Shown one piece after another: positions 32,540-44,179 of a stretch of DNA of 64,000 bases. This DNA is from Buxus sempervirens (Eukaryota > Streptophyta > Magnoliopsida > Buxales > Buxaceae): assembly GCA_947561395.2 (NCBI GenBank), contig OX387187.1, positions 5,090,976 through 5,154,975 on the forward strand, in the 5' to 3' direction. Position numbers and translations under genes: made by a program. The notes beneath the pieces are model-generated. The model saw nothing but the letters and a program-made list of their open reading frames with translations. It had not been told where the DNA came from and made no database searches. Each line of letters opens with the position of its first letter. The first letter of the stretch is position 1.

Positions 32540-34018
32540 TATGTTGGGCTTCAGCCTGGAATTTGGCACCAGACATGGAAGGGCATTAGCCGTATTAAAT
32601 TACAAGATAGGAAGGGCAATGGCCATCTGGATTTGCATGATCTTAAGGGCATTAGCCCGTAGTGAATTGTAAGATACCAAAGGCATTGACCCACTACTTG
32701 TGGCATGAAGTGAAAGGGGTTGTGGCCCCATGGTACTTATATATATATATATATATATACACATTGAACAGAGGGTAGTAGCCCCTAGTTATTGAAAGTG
32801 AATGGATGGCAGTGGCCTAGAATCCATGAGTAATAAATAAGGGCTTGGCCCAAGAATGACTCGGATAAGGCCAAAGGCTACCTTTGAGATCTGGCATGCC
32901 TGAGTGCATGAACCACATGATATAGGAAGTAACCTTACTACATTCCATGTTATACAAGTAGGATTTGTGCATACACATTGTTTTATGGCCAAGTGCCATG
33001 GTTACTGTTCATATTATACGGTATTCTTCCAGCACCATGTGATTGGTGGCCGATGCCCATTCGCTATGTGTAATCAGCAATGGATGAGTATCATTCTGGC
33101 ACCCTGTGTACTCGGTGGCCGATGCCCATTGGCTATGTGTAGACAGCAATGAAGGTATATGTTCTTCCGGCACCCTGTGTATTCGGTGGCCGATGCCCAT
33201 TGGCTATGTGTAGATAGCAATGGATGTGTAATGTATGCCTAGCCACCATGTGTAGATGGTGAAGCTAGATGAATAACTGTGAATGATGTTTTCAATGGTA
33301 TTGTGATACCACCTTAAGTATTATTGAGTAATCTTCTATGGATATTCATACAACATATGTAACTATAATAATAGTAGATGCCTACGTCACGTAAGATCGG
33401 CGTAGATGCCTAGCCACCGCATGTAATTGGTGATGCTAGATGAGAGGTATTGATGATGTATAATATGATACCAAATCACCTGTATGATCAATTGTGAGAT
33501 CGAATGAATGATTATGTTAATTGCATAAACTGTACATTGAAGCACAAGCATGCACCAAATTGTATGGCACTAAAATGTGATATTTGATTTATGATCTCAA
33601 ATAAACCGCATGTCATGGTTTCATCAAGATATATTTGCATAAACTGTGTTTTCTCGTGCATGCATGTGTTGCTTACTGAGACATTCGTCTCACAGTTGCT
33701 TTACTTCTTGTTTTTCAGATCCATCGATGTCCGGTGTGAAGGACCGGGTTGGGGGATAAAGGCAAAGAGAAAGCCTTGGGTATTGAGAGGACTTCTATAG
33801 GCCTTAGCCTTTTATTTTGAAATACATGTATAGTTTTGGACTGTAGCCTTTGTACCTTGAGAGGAGTGATATAGTAACCCGTCTTTTTGTAACTAACTCT
33901 CGTGTACTATTACATTTCTTTTATATATAGAACACACTTTTAATATGCACAGCATGAATTGTACTATCACTGGCACTTGTGAGAAAAAGTTTTAAATCCT
34001 TCGTGTTTTATTGAGTAT
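32540..34018 (+). repeat. Continuation of the 6346 LTR (hairpin-rich middle and 3' part)
   Basis: Aligns with 48085-48678 and 50958-51660 of the sister LTR. It contains GGGC...GCCC mini-palindromes (32575-32720), a (TA)n run at about 32738-32759, GTGTA-loop hairpins with CACC/GGTG stems (33033-33450), hairpin TGAGAC-ATTC-GTCTCA (33677-33692) and an acceptor at 33718. The following frame is damaged here (a G insertion gives an early TAA) but intact in the sister at 51364. Confidence 0.8.
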
Positions 34019-34771
34019 TGTAAGCACCGCATTTTTGCATCTCCCAAAATGCAGAAAATGAAATTTTAATTGAAAAGTCAAACCTGAGAAAGTCAAAAAG
34101 TTGACTTTTTTATCTGGTGCAAATCAATCACCATACTTCTCACCATTGGAAAGAGGATTCCGATACGATTTTAATGGAACTGAGTTTGCTCAAATCGGAG
34201 TCCAAATGAAGAAGTTATGGACTGGTCAAATATGAGAAAAGCAGAAATTGAATTTCTGCTAAACCCCAAATCAGCTACCCCATTTGATACCAGCAGAAAG
34301 AGCATCTCGACACAATTCCAACGCAACTGAGTTTGCTGGAATCGAAGTCCGGGATAAGGAAATATGAGCAAAGTTGGCTCCGGGACGCAACTCGGCACTT
34401 CTGCTAAAAAACCCAAATTTGCTGCTAAACTCTAGCTCAGTAGATAGAGGATGTCAACCCGGTTCCAACGCAACTGAGTTTGCCAGAATCGGAGCTCAAA
34501 TGAGAGAGTTATGGACAATCCTTGGTCAAAAATAAACTGTCCACGTGGCAAACTACGCCACGTGGACGTCCCCCTTTTTAACCCTTAAGTAAACAAAAAT
34601 ATTAACAAAAACAGTCTTTCTTAACCCCTAAGTAAAAAATATTAATAAAAGAGTCTTTCTTAACCATTAAGTAAAAAGTAATAAGTCACAAGTAAGAAAT
34701 AACAATAAAAAAGTCACTTTTGATAAAAATATTTAAAAATTGGTCTTTCTTAACCCTTAAGCAACATCTCC

Positions 34772-34780
34772 TATAAAAGG
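34772..34780 (+). promoter_or_regulatory. TATA box of the 34019 LTR
   Basis: TATAAAAGG followed about 35-70 bp later by a CT-rich tract, typical of a plant retroelement transcription start. Confidence 0.65.
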
Positions 34781-35888
34781 GGAGGGGGTGGGATGCATTA
34801 GGGGGTTGAGCACATTTTGGTCTCTCCATTCTCTTCTCTAACCTCTCTCCCATCTCCCCCAAGCTCTCTTCATCTCTCCCACTCTCTTGAACCTCTTCCC
34901 CCAAGCCATTTCTCTACCACTTTCCTTCACTTCCATCACTTGGAGGAGGTCTTGGAGATCATTTGGAGAGGAGGAGGTGCTGCCCAAGGACTGTGGTGCC
35001 ACGAGGAGACTCAAGCACATCCTCAAAGAGGATTCCAATCTCAAGGTGAGGCTCCCCATCATGTTGTGTTGCATATATATTATAATAAGATTTTTCTGAA
35101 AAGTTTTCTAATATTGTCTTTTCCCTAGCATAAATCTGGTATAGATGTCCATTTGCATGCCTTTTCTTCTCTTTTTTCGGTAATGTGGAGGTCTATAAGG
35201 GTAGGAGAGAGCCTATCTCATTTTTAGCCCCATTAAGTTGCTATTTTGAGTTTTGTTTCAATTATTTGTAGGGGAGCATGTTCCCTTTAGCATGATCATC
35301 TATTGTATCCCAATTTAATCCCCCCTATTCCCTTCTTTAGACACTTTTTAGTTAGATGTGTGAGTTGGGTGCATATGGTTATAATAGGAGGGATGGGTGA
35401 TATATGTTCCTTTACTCATTTGGATAGGATCATAGCTTTAAGCATGCTTGTTTTTCTTTACTTTTGCATGTGTTCACTTAGGGTTATAACTCATTTTTAG
35501 TTGTTGTTTTGGCCATGAAAAGTCAGTCCCCCCTTTGCACACGTTCCATGGGGCTGGATTGGGTTTTTGTTTACTTGAAGCATGTTCGTGGATGCTCCAC
35601 TTCGCTTGCTGTTTATGTAGGATAATGGTGGATCTTTTAGAAGAAAAAGGGACCCAAGACAGGGACACTTGAGTCCTTATTTGTGCATCAAGTGGGTCCA
35701 GAAAAGAGGAGGAGGCAAGCCCCGGCCACCATCTCCTCCCTTTAATTTTCAAAACATCAAGAAGAGAGCCAAGTGGCTCTCACCTGAACCAATGTGGGCT
35801 CACACAGGAGCCCACACAATCCCTGGAACATCCTAGACGACCCAGAAACCCAACCCCCTTTGAAAAATCCGAAAAAAGGCTTCTGTAT

Positions 35889-35994
35889 GTTGATCCGGCA
35901 ACTCAGGTCGGATCAACAAAGCCTTATTTGTAGCCGGCTAAAGATGCCGGATACACTGAGCCTTGTGTGTAACCGGCATCTCAGGCCGGCTACA
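35889..35994 (+). repeat. Palindrome array, 39-bp period, three dyads
   Basis: GTTGATCCG-N11-CGGATCAAC (centre 35903), TGTAGCCG-N11-CGGATACA (35942) and TGTAACCG-N11-CGGCTACA (35981). Centres are exactly 39 bp apart and the CpG-to-CpG spacing is 11 in all three. The second and third each have one mismatched arm base. The loop GCAACTCAGG also occurs at 61813 in the element at 58028. Confidence 0.8.
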
Positions 35995-37639
35995 CTGCTA
36001 GACTGCATTTTTGCTAATTTTGTGATATTGTGCTAATTTTTTGGTTTGTTTGATCAATCCGGATGAACCAGAAGGGTTTCCGGGTCACCCGAAAACCCAA
36101 GATGGGCCATGGACCGACCTGATCCAAATTGATTCCCGGTGGGCCTTCCAACGGGGTCCCCCAAGCCCGACAGACTTTTTTTGATAAATCAAGATAAATT
36201 TAACCGAATGAGTGGGCCACACCATTGGAGGCCCACCAAAGCCCAACTGGGGTAGCATGTATGTTTAGATCTAGGCTTGGTTTGGCCGAGACTGCGGGTA
36301 GGGCCGATCGGGCCCGCTAAAACGCATTAAATAGAACCAACTTAGGGTTTCCAAACCCTAACTCAGGAAGCCTTGGGTTTTCAAGCCCAAGCCCAGGTAA
36401 AGGGCCCCAAGCCCAAGGCCTGGCCCGTTTTGGCACAAATTAAGCAAGATAAACTTAAATCATTTGGCAACCAACTGTGTGGCCCACTCAAGGGCCCACA
36501 AACAGTCCCGGTCCACTTGTGCATAGAAATCACTTAAACCTTTCAATTTGAACCATTAAATAAAATCAATTCATTTGAACCAAGCCCAAAGGGCCTCTCA
36601 AGTTAGACCGAGGCCCACCAGGGGACACGTGGGCTCAACCAAGCCCACCAAGGAATCCGCGGGCCTTCCAACGAGGCCTGCCCAATCAGACTCATCTCAT
36701 CTTTAACTAAAAAGATAAAATCAAGTAAAGGGACCCACACTGCTTTGACGGTCCCGCCAGACTTAACCGAATTGAATGCTGGATTAGGAACGGGTGAGTG
36801 AGAGACCAAAGGTTGACTCAAAACCAGGAAACCATGGGACCCGTCATTCAACGGGGTGGACTGAGGTGTCTACGGACTTCCCCAGACCACAACAGAGAAC
36901 TTGCTTAGAATCTCAAGCCGCAGACCAAGCCTTAATAGACAAAAATAAGCACCCAAGTGTCTGCCTGCACCCCATCAGGCAGTGACGACTCCAAACAAAT
37001 CCCGAGGCACGCATCATTTTGCATGCGCCTCGTCGTGTGACCGAAATCAGGTGCGCACAAGTATAAAGGCCCACTTGCTACGGTCTGGGACGGGTCGTGC
37101 CTTGGAGGGGCAGGCTCGGTTCTGGGTCGTGACAGCCTGAGCGATGGGTTGAGCGACTGTTAAAAGAATTGATTTTGGGTAGGTCACCCAAGGGGATCGC
37201 CTGGCAGCCCACCTTGAGCGCCCATGTTATTTTTTATTTAAACTTTAAAACACGATCGCCCAACCAGGTCTCCTAGGCGATGGGGTTGGGCGATCAATAC
37301 AAAAACTTGATTTTCTGAAATTGAAGAATTATTCCAATACAAAATGATTTTTAAATGAATTTAAATATATGAAGTGCATACAACTGTTTTCAATGATCTT
37401 TTGTATTAAAAACAATTTGAAGAGGAATTTAGGTTTATTTGCAAAAAGGTTGTCTTACTTTGGAAAAAAAAAGGATTTTTGGGACTATTTCACAATCTGA
37501 TTTGAGTTGATTCTTACTCAGTAAAATATATTTTAAAGTATCTTGATTTCTGAACTTTAGAAGAACTTCACACTAGAAATATAATAAGTATTAACAAGAG
37601 GTTTTGGATTATTGATTGAACATGAACAAACTATTTTAT

Positions 37640-40600
37640 TGTAAAATCCCAAAATTTTATTGGAATTAAAATTTATTGGTTAAGTAATTAAGTTATGGTT
37701 AATTAGTAATTTTGAGGAGGAAGGAGACCAAGACGTTAACCGGGGACTTTTGATCAAAAACTGGAAAGGAAAATTTCAATTAAAGAGGTATGAGAAATTG
37801 TTAGGAAAATTTCAATGGTTAGAATTAATTAATTGACTGAAAAATTCAGAAATGGGGGAAAAGCGATCAAACCAGGAATTTTGTTGAACCAGATGGAGAA
37901 ATTTAATTTAATAGGTAAGGAGTGTTGGTTAACTGTAATTGGCTGGTATGGGATGGTCAGATGATGTGGTAGATTGGAATTAGGGCCATTTATCTTTGCT
38001 GGTATAGGAAAAATTGTGGAGTGCCAAAGCATGGCATCATGCTTTAAATTATTTTCTGGCGGCTATATAAACAATAGTAAATTCGTTGGTTGTTTCGTTT
38101 GGAGTTGAGTGAGCAGCCGGGAGATTAGAGAATTTAGAAGGAAGGAGAGCTAGGCTAGTGAAGGAAAATCCTAAAGTCTTGTTGTGATTAGAGAGAAGAA
38201 TTGGACTGATCATGATTTCCCTGTTTGAAGTTGAGCTTAAGTGTTCCTGCAGCAGCACCTTATTTGCTGTTGGAGCAGATAAATTCCATGAATTCAGATC
38301 AATCAAATAGGTTAGTATAAATTTTAGATGTCTTCGTTTAATTTCATGGCTAATTCAAATTAGATATCAGATCTATATAGACCTGATCAAGTTAGTAGAA
38401 TTTTTACAGAGAAATCAGCCGTTTGGATCTGGAGTGGAGAATTTTGAGATCCTTTTGGTGAATCTGAGATTTCAGCAACTTTAATTCAACATTTAAAGGT
38501 GAGTAGCACAACCTCATTTGGATTTGATTGATTTAAACTGAAAAATTGTGTAATTAGGATGAGCATGCAACCGACCCTCTGTTTTGCTGTTTTTGGCGCC
38601 CAGATTTATTCATATATGTTAAATGTTTCAATTAAATTTCCAGGTTAGATCTGTAGTTTAGTAGGACGAATACTGTTATGCTAAAGAGGAATCATAGGCA
38701 AAATATATTATAATTCATGTTAGAACTAAGAATCATTGTTGCTGTAGCTGAGTTTCAGAATTTAGAATTGGCATGAACAACTAATGTAAGTGGTATTGAT
38801 GGGTGACCAAATTAGTTTGTATTGATGTTTAAATTATGCATAGGGTGTTAAGACCATCCTAGAAATAATTCGAATGCAAGGCCTTAGATCAGTCGTGATG
38901 TTATTCTCATTAATAGTACTTAAATCTGGAAATATGGCCTGGGCACTGAGCATTGTTGAGGATCACCTACCTTCCCAAAGGTTGGCGCCCAGTTAAATCC
39001 CAGCCTATTCCTCTAGCTTTTAAAGTGCTATTTCAATCCTAATTAGAGATTTATGTTAGGGATCTTAGGTGAAGGTAAACTTGAAGGATTTTGGGTTGAT
39101 CAAGATGTGCTGAAATGGAATTCATGAAAACAGGGTTGCTGAACCTTGTGGAAACAGGAGCAGCAATTAGAGGGCTAGGAAAGATATGTAAATGGTTTAG
39201 AAGAACTAATATAGGTTAGCTCTTTTGGTAAAAAGACCTGCCACACTGTATAGCATTGAATGGCCAGAGCGCCTAGGATTGCTGAACATTGCTGAGTGGC
39301 GCTCAGCTCATGCTCAGTATGATTCGAACTTAAATTCTTAGTTCTAACAATGGGAAAAATATTTGGGAAGCTAACTAGGAATATTTAAGGGACTATTGGG
39401 AAATAAGTAAGGCTAGATTTGGGTTATGATTCAGGTATTAAAGATTGGAAAATCAGCAAATTAAGTAAAGTGTTCTTATGAGTTCTAGAATCTATCCAGC
39501 ACCTATACTTTTAATTTGTAAAACTTATTGGGGAAATACTTTTGATAAACCAGAAGTGTAGAAAATAGAACTCAAGGTCAAGGTTGCTGAAGTTGGTTTA
39601 AGTATTAATATGGGCAACTAAGGTTGTATTAATGGTTTGAGAGATTAAATTAAAACCAAGTAAGGTGAAACATATTATTGGGAGGGGCAATTTTATCATG
39701 GAAAAAGTCTTGGAAACTAAACATTAGGTCAGTCCTAGTTGGATTGCTCCAGCAACAACCCACATTGTGGAATTTAGAGGGAGCGCCCAGGATTGCTGGG
39801 GATGGCTGAGGAGCGCCCACCCTCCCAGCAGCTTATATGTTTCTATATTGTTGTAATTGCTTTTAAATTTTCATTGTGGGAATCATTAGGAAATTTATTT
39901 AGAAGTTATTAAAGGACTTTTAAAGGATGTGACACATTGGAAATAGGATCACAATTGAGATTTTAATTATTGAAATCAATGTGGGAATTTTAGAAAAAAT
40001 ATGACTGTTAAGTAAGGAATTGGGGATTTAGGCTAAATGAGAGTGTTATGAGTATAAATTTTAATTGTAAACTACTGGTTAGGTTTTAAGCAAGTAATAC
40101 AAGACAGAATTAAGTAACATAGTTAAATTTTGGTTTCAATACTCGGATTTTCCGGTTTAACCGAAATTGAGCAATTTCATCAAACTTTGACTATAAAAAG
40201 GGAATTTTATGCAATATTTTTAAAAAGGACTTAAAATCAAATTATTTTGGATAAATGTGACTAATTGGTTTTCTCCACGTACTCCAATGATGTTTTTGGG
40301 ATTTTTGATGGATTGATGATTATCTTACCTCCGTGTATCTCGGGGATGCCCCGTGTATCTCGGGATGCTGTTGCCTCCGTGTATCTCGAAGATGTCTCGT
40401 GTAGCTTGGGATGACATGATTTAGATTGAATTGAGTTGTGCTTACTGGATTTCACTGTTGGTTTTGGTTTTAAAGTTTAGTGGGCATAGCTCGATATGGA
40501 TCCATATTAGGAGCTAGATAGTGGGAAGGATTGTTCTTTGCTAGTCGTAACACTTTGTTCACGTACACGTTCCATCGTGTATCTCGATGAGGTCTACTCT

Positions 40601-41248
40601 GTATCTGGTTGGCTGCGGCTATGTTTAGAATAGTACATGCCAACCCATTACTGTATCTGAATGGGTTCTCCTGCAATAAGTCGATGACCGTGTAGCTCGG
40701 CGTCGCTCATAAGCCGGGAGGTGGCATAGTGAGCATGGTCTTACACTAGTCAAAGGCAGTCTTATTTCATGAGTCCTGCGGCGACTTATCGACTATTGAT
40801 TTGATGTTACATATATGTTTGTTGAACTAGATTATTCTTGTATCTCATGCTGATTGATTGGATTACTGTTGAATTACTCGGATTATTCAAAACGGAGGTG
40901 TTATCGCTACTGTTGCATGATTTACAACTGTATCATATTTTAGAACTGATGAACTGTATTTGAGCATGCATGTGCTGCTTACTGGGATATTCGTATCTCA
41001 TTCCTTTCCGTTTTGTTTTGTTTTCAAATTCTAGTAAGGACGGCACTAGCGGGTATAGGCTTGGTTAATGTGAGTTAGCCTCGGTTATGGTATTTTATAT
41101 TGGAGATTGGGTTATAGTGCACTCTGATTTTATAGTTATTGTTTAATTCATGTTTTTCCTTCACTCTGATTTGCTATCCTGGGTTATATAATAACCTTCG
41201 GAGATAAGTTACGGTTTTATCTACGTAACTTGGATCCGAGGCGTTACA
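37640..41248 (+). mobile_element. Solo LTR, Tekay-like (TSD TTTAT)
   Basis: TGTAAAATCCCAAAATTTTA...CGAGGCGTTACA, 3609 bp, flanked by TTTAT at 37635-37639 and 41249-41253. TATATAAA at 38064, donor-like AAAG|GTGAGT at 38500/38501. Repeated 'GAGCGCCCA'/'GCTGAACATTGCTGAG' text occurs at 38940-39835, CCG-TGTATCT-CGG hairpins around 40330-40690, and hairpin GGGATATTCGTATCTCA near 40984. The acceptor position at about 41030 is degraded and no clear terminal frame follows. Confidence 0.87.
38064..38071 (+). promoter_or_regulatory. TATA box of the 37640 LTR
   Basis: TATATAAA about 425 bp into the LTR and about 430 bp upstream of the putative donor site. Confidence 0.5.
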
Positions 41249-41253
41249 TTTAT

Positions 41254-41557
41254 ATACAATATTAGAATGTGGATTATTTGTACAATAGCTTGATGGCCAG
41301 ATTTATTGATTACCTGCTTGGTGGCAGAGATGTGTTTTACCTGCTTGGTAGCAGAGATGTGTTTGTATATTACCTGCTTGGTGGCAGAAATGTGTATTAC
41401 CTGCTTGGTGGCAGAGATTATTATCTGTTTGGTGGTAGAGACTTTACTCGCTTGGTGGCGGAGACTTTTACCCGCTTAGTGGCGGAGACTTTTACCACAT
41501 GTAGGGGAGATGTGATTACTACGTGATTTCATCCCACACGGAAGATGGGTGTGTTAG
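41254..41557 (+). repeat. Piece of the 4893 LTR with CTTGGTGGCAGAGA repeats
   Basis: Seven or so degenerate units of 20-40 bp around 'cctgcttggtggcagaga' fill 41310-41510. The apparent 85-codon frame over them is a product of the repeat, not a gene. The repeat type continues after the 41558 insertion ('ctcctgcgggagagatg', 44205-44330). Confidence 0.65.
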
Positions 41558-42106
41558 TGTAGACACCCCAAAATTGCACGATTTTTGATAAATCTTGAAG
41601 GAAAGAAATATTTTATTGGAATTTTCAATTCTTTGCATTGGGTTTGAGATCCTTAACCCATTTGAATCCAAAACCGTAAAGGAAAAAGCCCGAATTCAAT
41701 ATTTTGTGCAAAGTCAAACTTTTTCCGGTGGAATTTTGTTGACTTTTGACCCCAGAAAATGAAATATTTTTTAAAGCAAGATTTCAAGATAATTTTTCCC
41801 TGTAATCAGGTTTTTAGCCATATTATTGCATAAAAGAATTTTTTAAGATTTTAAATCTTGACGAATACCTTGGTTTTAACATGTTGAATCTTTTTACCGG
41901 ACCTAAAAAACTGGAATTTAGCCTGAAACTGGAAAGTTGACTTTTTATTCACTTGGAATTTGGGTCTGGAACTATTTTTAATGGATTCAAATGGGGGGTG
42001 TTTGCTTATTTACATGTAATATCTTAAGTAAGACATTTACTTAAACGATATTACATGTAAATAAGTATTGCCTGTGTTAAAATTCAGATAAAAGCTTCTT
42101 TTTTTT

Positions 42107-42251
42107 GTATCTGACAAATAATGTCGGATATAAAACATCTCTATTGTATCCGACAGATAATGTCGGATACAAAGGATCTTTATTGTATCTGATAGATAAT
42201 GTCGGATACAAAGAGAATTGCTTGTATCCGACCTGACATGTCGGATACAAG
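42107..42251 (+). repeat. U3 palindrome array, 39-bp period, four dyads
   Basis: Dyads centred at 42119, 42158, 42197 and 42236, exactly 39 bp apart. Arms are GTATCYGAC/GTCGGATAC with N7 loops. The longest is 12 bp (42221-42232 with 42240-42251). Two left arms carry TG in place of CG, leaving a G-T pair. In all four the CG (or TG) to CG distance is 11 bases. Confidence 0.85.
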
Positions 42252-43933
42252 CTTTTTGGCTCAAAATTAGGGTTTTCCGAGAGTTTTCACTTTTTACCAT
42301 CATATCCTTCATTAAAGGAGTGGAAATCTCGAGACTCCCCCTAGCCGTAAAACGTAAAGGCGGGATCTAGGAGAAACGAGACTGAGGATTGATCCTAGTA
42401 TTAAAACTTTGTTGGAATAAGCCTTGTGATTCTATGAAAACCGTTCCATATTCAAAGTACCTCAAGATTATCTTGAAGAACCGTTATACGGGGAGAGAGA
42501 ACTAAGGGAAACAATAATGGAACGAAACCCTAGGCTGTTTTAGAACCCCATTTGATTGATATGAATGCATGCTATATGTTGTTATATTGTTGAAGAATGG
42601 ATTTTTACACATGCACACATAGCACTTTTTTGTCGAATTCGACTCATATTTCGGATTTATTGCATTTATTGTGATAAATCTGGAATAAACAGCCCCAAAC
42701 AATTTTGGGATGTTTCTTATTGATTTTCAACATGATTTCAATCAAGTTTATTTCAAATATTAAAGGCCTCTAGGCCCAACCTCTCGGTTTTGGGCATTTT
42801 TGCTCACTTTTGGGGTTTTTGGCATATCCTTTCCAATCGGAGAGGATGGTGAGCCAAACTTGTGCCCTATTTTTCCTGGAGGTTCTTCAACACTTTTTCA
42901 AGTGATTTTGATTCATCTTGCACGGATTCCACACACCTTAGCACTATTTTGAGTTGATTTTCTTTAAAAAGGTTTAACTTGACAACAACTATACCCCAAC
43001 TTCAGACACTCGTAACTTCATTGTCCGGATGAATTTTGGAGTGATTCCAGAGCCATGGGAAAGGTGAGCTGTCTAGTTTATGCCTGTAAAATTTCATTAA
43101 TTTCTATCAAGCGGATTTTTGACACCTCTCTGTCGAAGTTGATAGGTCAGTTCAGGTCTGATTACGGAACCTATCACTTCGACTGAGCGCCATGTGTTCG
43201 TTTTAAGTCTGATTCAAGTGATTCTTATTTTTGTGTTTTCCTTTGGAAGTCTAGTTTCAAATCCAGTTGGTTTCATAATTGTTTGAGTCCATTTGTGTCG
43301 TGGGTAGCAAATTTACTCAAAACTACTCAACAGCACTTTTTTGGGCAAACCTGTGATCATCGGGGCCTGTTGGGGAGATCACCCAAGGCACATCCGAATG
43401 AATTTTTGTATGAGGCTAGTTTCATTTGAAATATGGCCATACAGACTTCATTCACACAAAATTTCATAGATTTATATGGAGCCAAGTTTTTTAAATGATT
43501 TTCCAAACTTGCCCACTTGTCACCTTTAACTATCTCCAACAGCACTTTTAAAGGAGGATAACTCTTAGGTTTTTAACCGGATTTAATTGCAAATTTGCAT
43601 GGGTCTTATATTTATCATAATCTTTCAAATAAATTTGGTTTGATTCAATTTAAATTGGATTTGAAGGATTTCAAGACAAATGGAATTATCTTTTACCGAA
43701 TTTTCCGGATTTGACTCAACTTGGGTTTTATGCAATTTTTGCTTTGATTTCCATCTATTGGTGATATTCCAGAAGTAATATTGACATAAAAGAGGATCTA
43801 GAATTCATTTGGATTTCTCATGTGGAAATAACACATATTTGTTTAATCCTTTTCCAAGGTTTTTGATGATTTTAGCAAGCTTTCTCATTTTTTAGCATGA
43901 ACAACACTTGGCAACCACCTTGTGTGGGTGAAT

Positions 43934-43956
43934 GGGGGTGCCTAACACCTTCCCCC
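43934..43956 (+). terminator. Conserved U5 palindrome
   Basis: GGTGCCTAACACCTTCCCC with extra flanking G and C: stem GGTG-CCTAA-CACC extended by G/C runs. Same element as at 21643 (reverse) and 60059. Confidence 0.45.
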
Positions 43957-44179
43957 ATTCATAATCTAATCCCCTTACCTATCTCTGGATTTGATTTTCA
44001 AGTAGAGTTATTTTTACTCTAGTATTTGCCTTTTAGCTCTTTTTGCTTATTTTGAATCTTTTGGTGTCCATTCACACCCTTAAAATCTGAATGGTGGTGA
44101 CTCTCCCATATTTGCCTTGAGCCTGTGTGTTGACGGAGGGGAAATCATCCCGGTGATTTTTTCCATGTCTCACAGTTAG

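Larger units (their letters stand above)
34019..37059 (+). mobile_element. Solo LTR of a distinct family (TSD AGTAT)
   Basis: TGTAAGCACCGC...CAGGTGCGCACA, 3041 bp, flanked by AGTAT at 34014-34018 and 37060-37064. TATA box at 34772-34780 is followed by a pyrimidine-rich start region. Early in the LTR a roughly 120-bp motif about 'caactgagtttgc' is repeated three times (34185-34500). Late in it, three CG-N11-CG dyads with 39-bp period (35889-35994) link it to the Tat/Ogre-like elements. 36000-37000 is rich in 'gggcccacc'-type words. No internal region or gene is left. Confidence 0.88.
6346..37134 (+). mobile_element. Solo LTR (TGTGAAACCCCG...GTGACA) split by three nested elements
   Basis: Flanks are GCTTG (6341-6345) and GCCTG (37135-37139), a TSD with one transition. 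LTR sequence occupies 6346-6559, 20067-21443, 32540-34018 and 37065-37134, together about 3.1 kb. The insertions are the Tekay element (6560-20061), a gag-only element (21444-32534) and a solo LTR (34019-37059). A second copy of this LTR family lies at 46709-51738 and aligns across every junction, confirming that the pieces belong together. Features include a donor-like GCAAGAG|GTAAGC (20424/20425), GGGC...GCCC mini-palindromes, GTGTA-loop hairpins (33033-33450) and an acceptor before 33719. Confidence 0.85.
41558..44174 (+). mobile_element. Solo LTR, Tat/Ogre-like (TSD GTTAG)
   Basis: TGTAGACACCCCAAAATTGC...CCATGTCTCACA, 2617 bp, flanked by GTTAG at 41553-41557 and 44175-44179. It shares with the LTRs at 21444 and 58028 the same ends, an 'aaaattagggttttccgagag' block, a CTAGCCGTAAAACGT block (42345), the U5 palindrome (43934-43956) and a 39-bp-period palindrome array (42107-42251). 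No internal sequence remains. Confidence 0.92.

Noticed and set aside
32738..32759. (TA)n run, also near 48470-48492
   Set aside because: A simple microsatellite in the same place of two sister LTRs. Real, but unremarkable.
34838..35128. Frames on both strands at 34686-35128
   Set aside because: Ser/Pro/Leu-rich readings of a CT-rich transcription-start leader in a solo LTR, with no homology.
41269..41526. 85-codon frame with LLGGRDV repeats
   Set aside because: It is a reading of the degenerate 'cttggtggcagaga' tandem repeat within an LTR.
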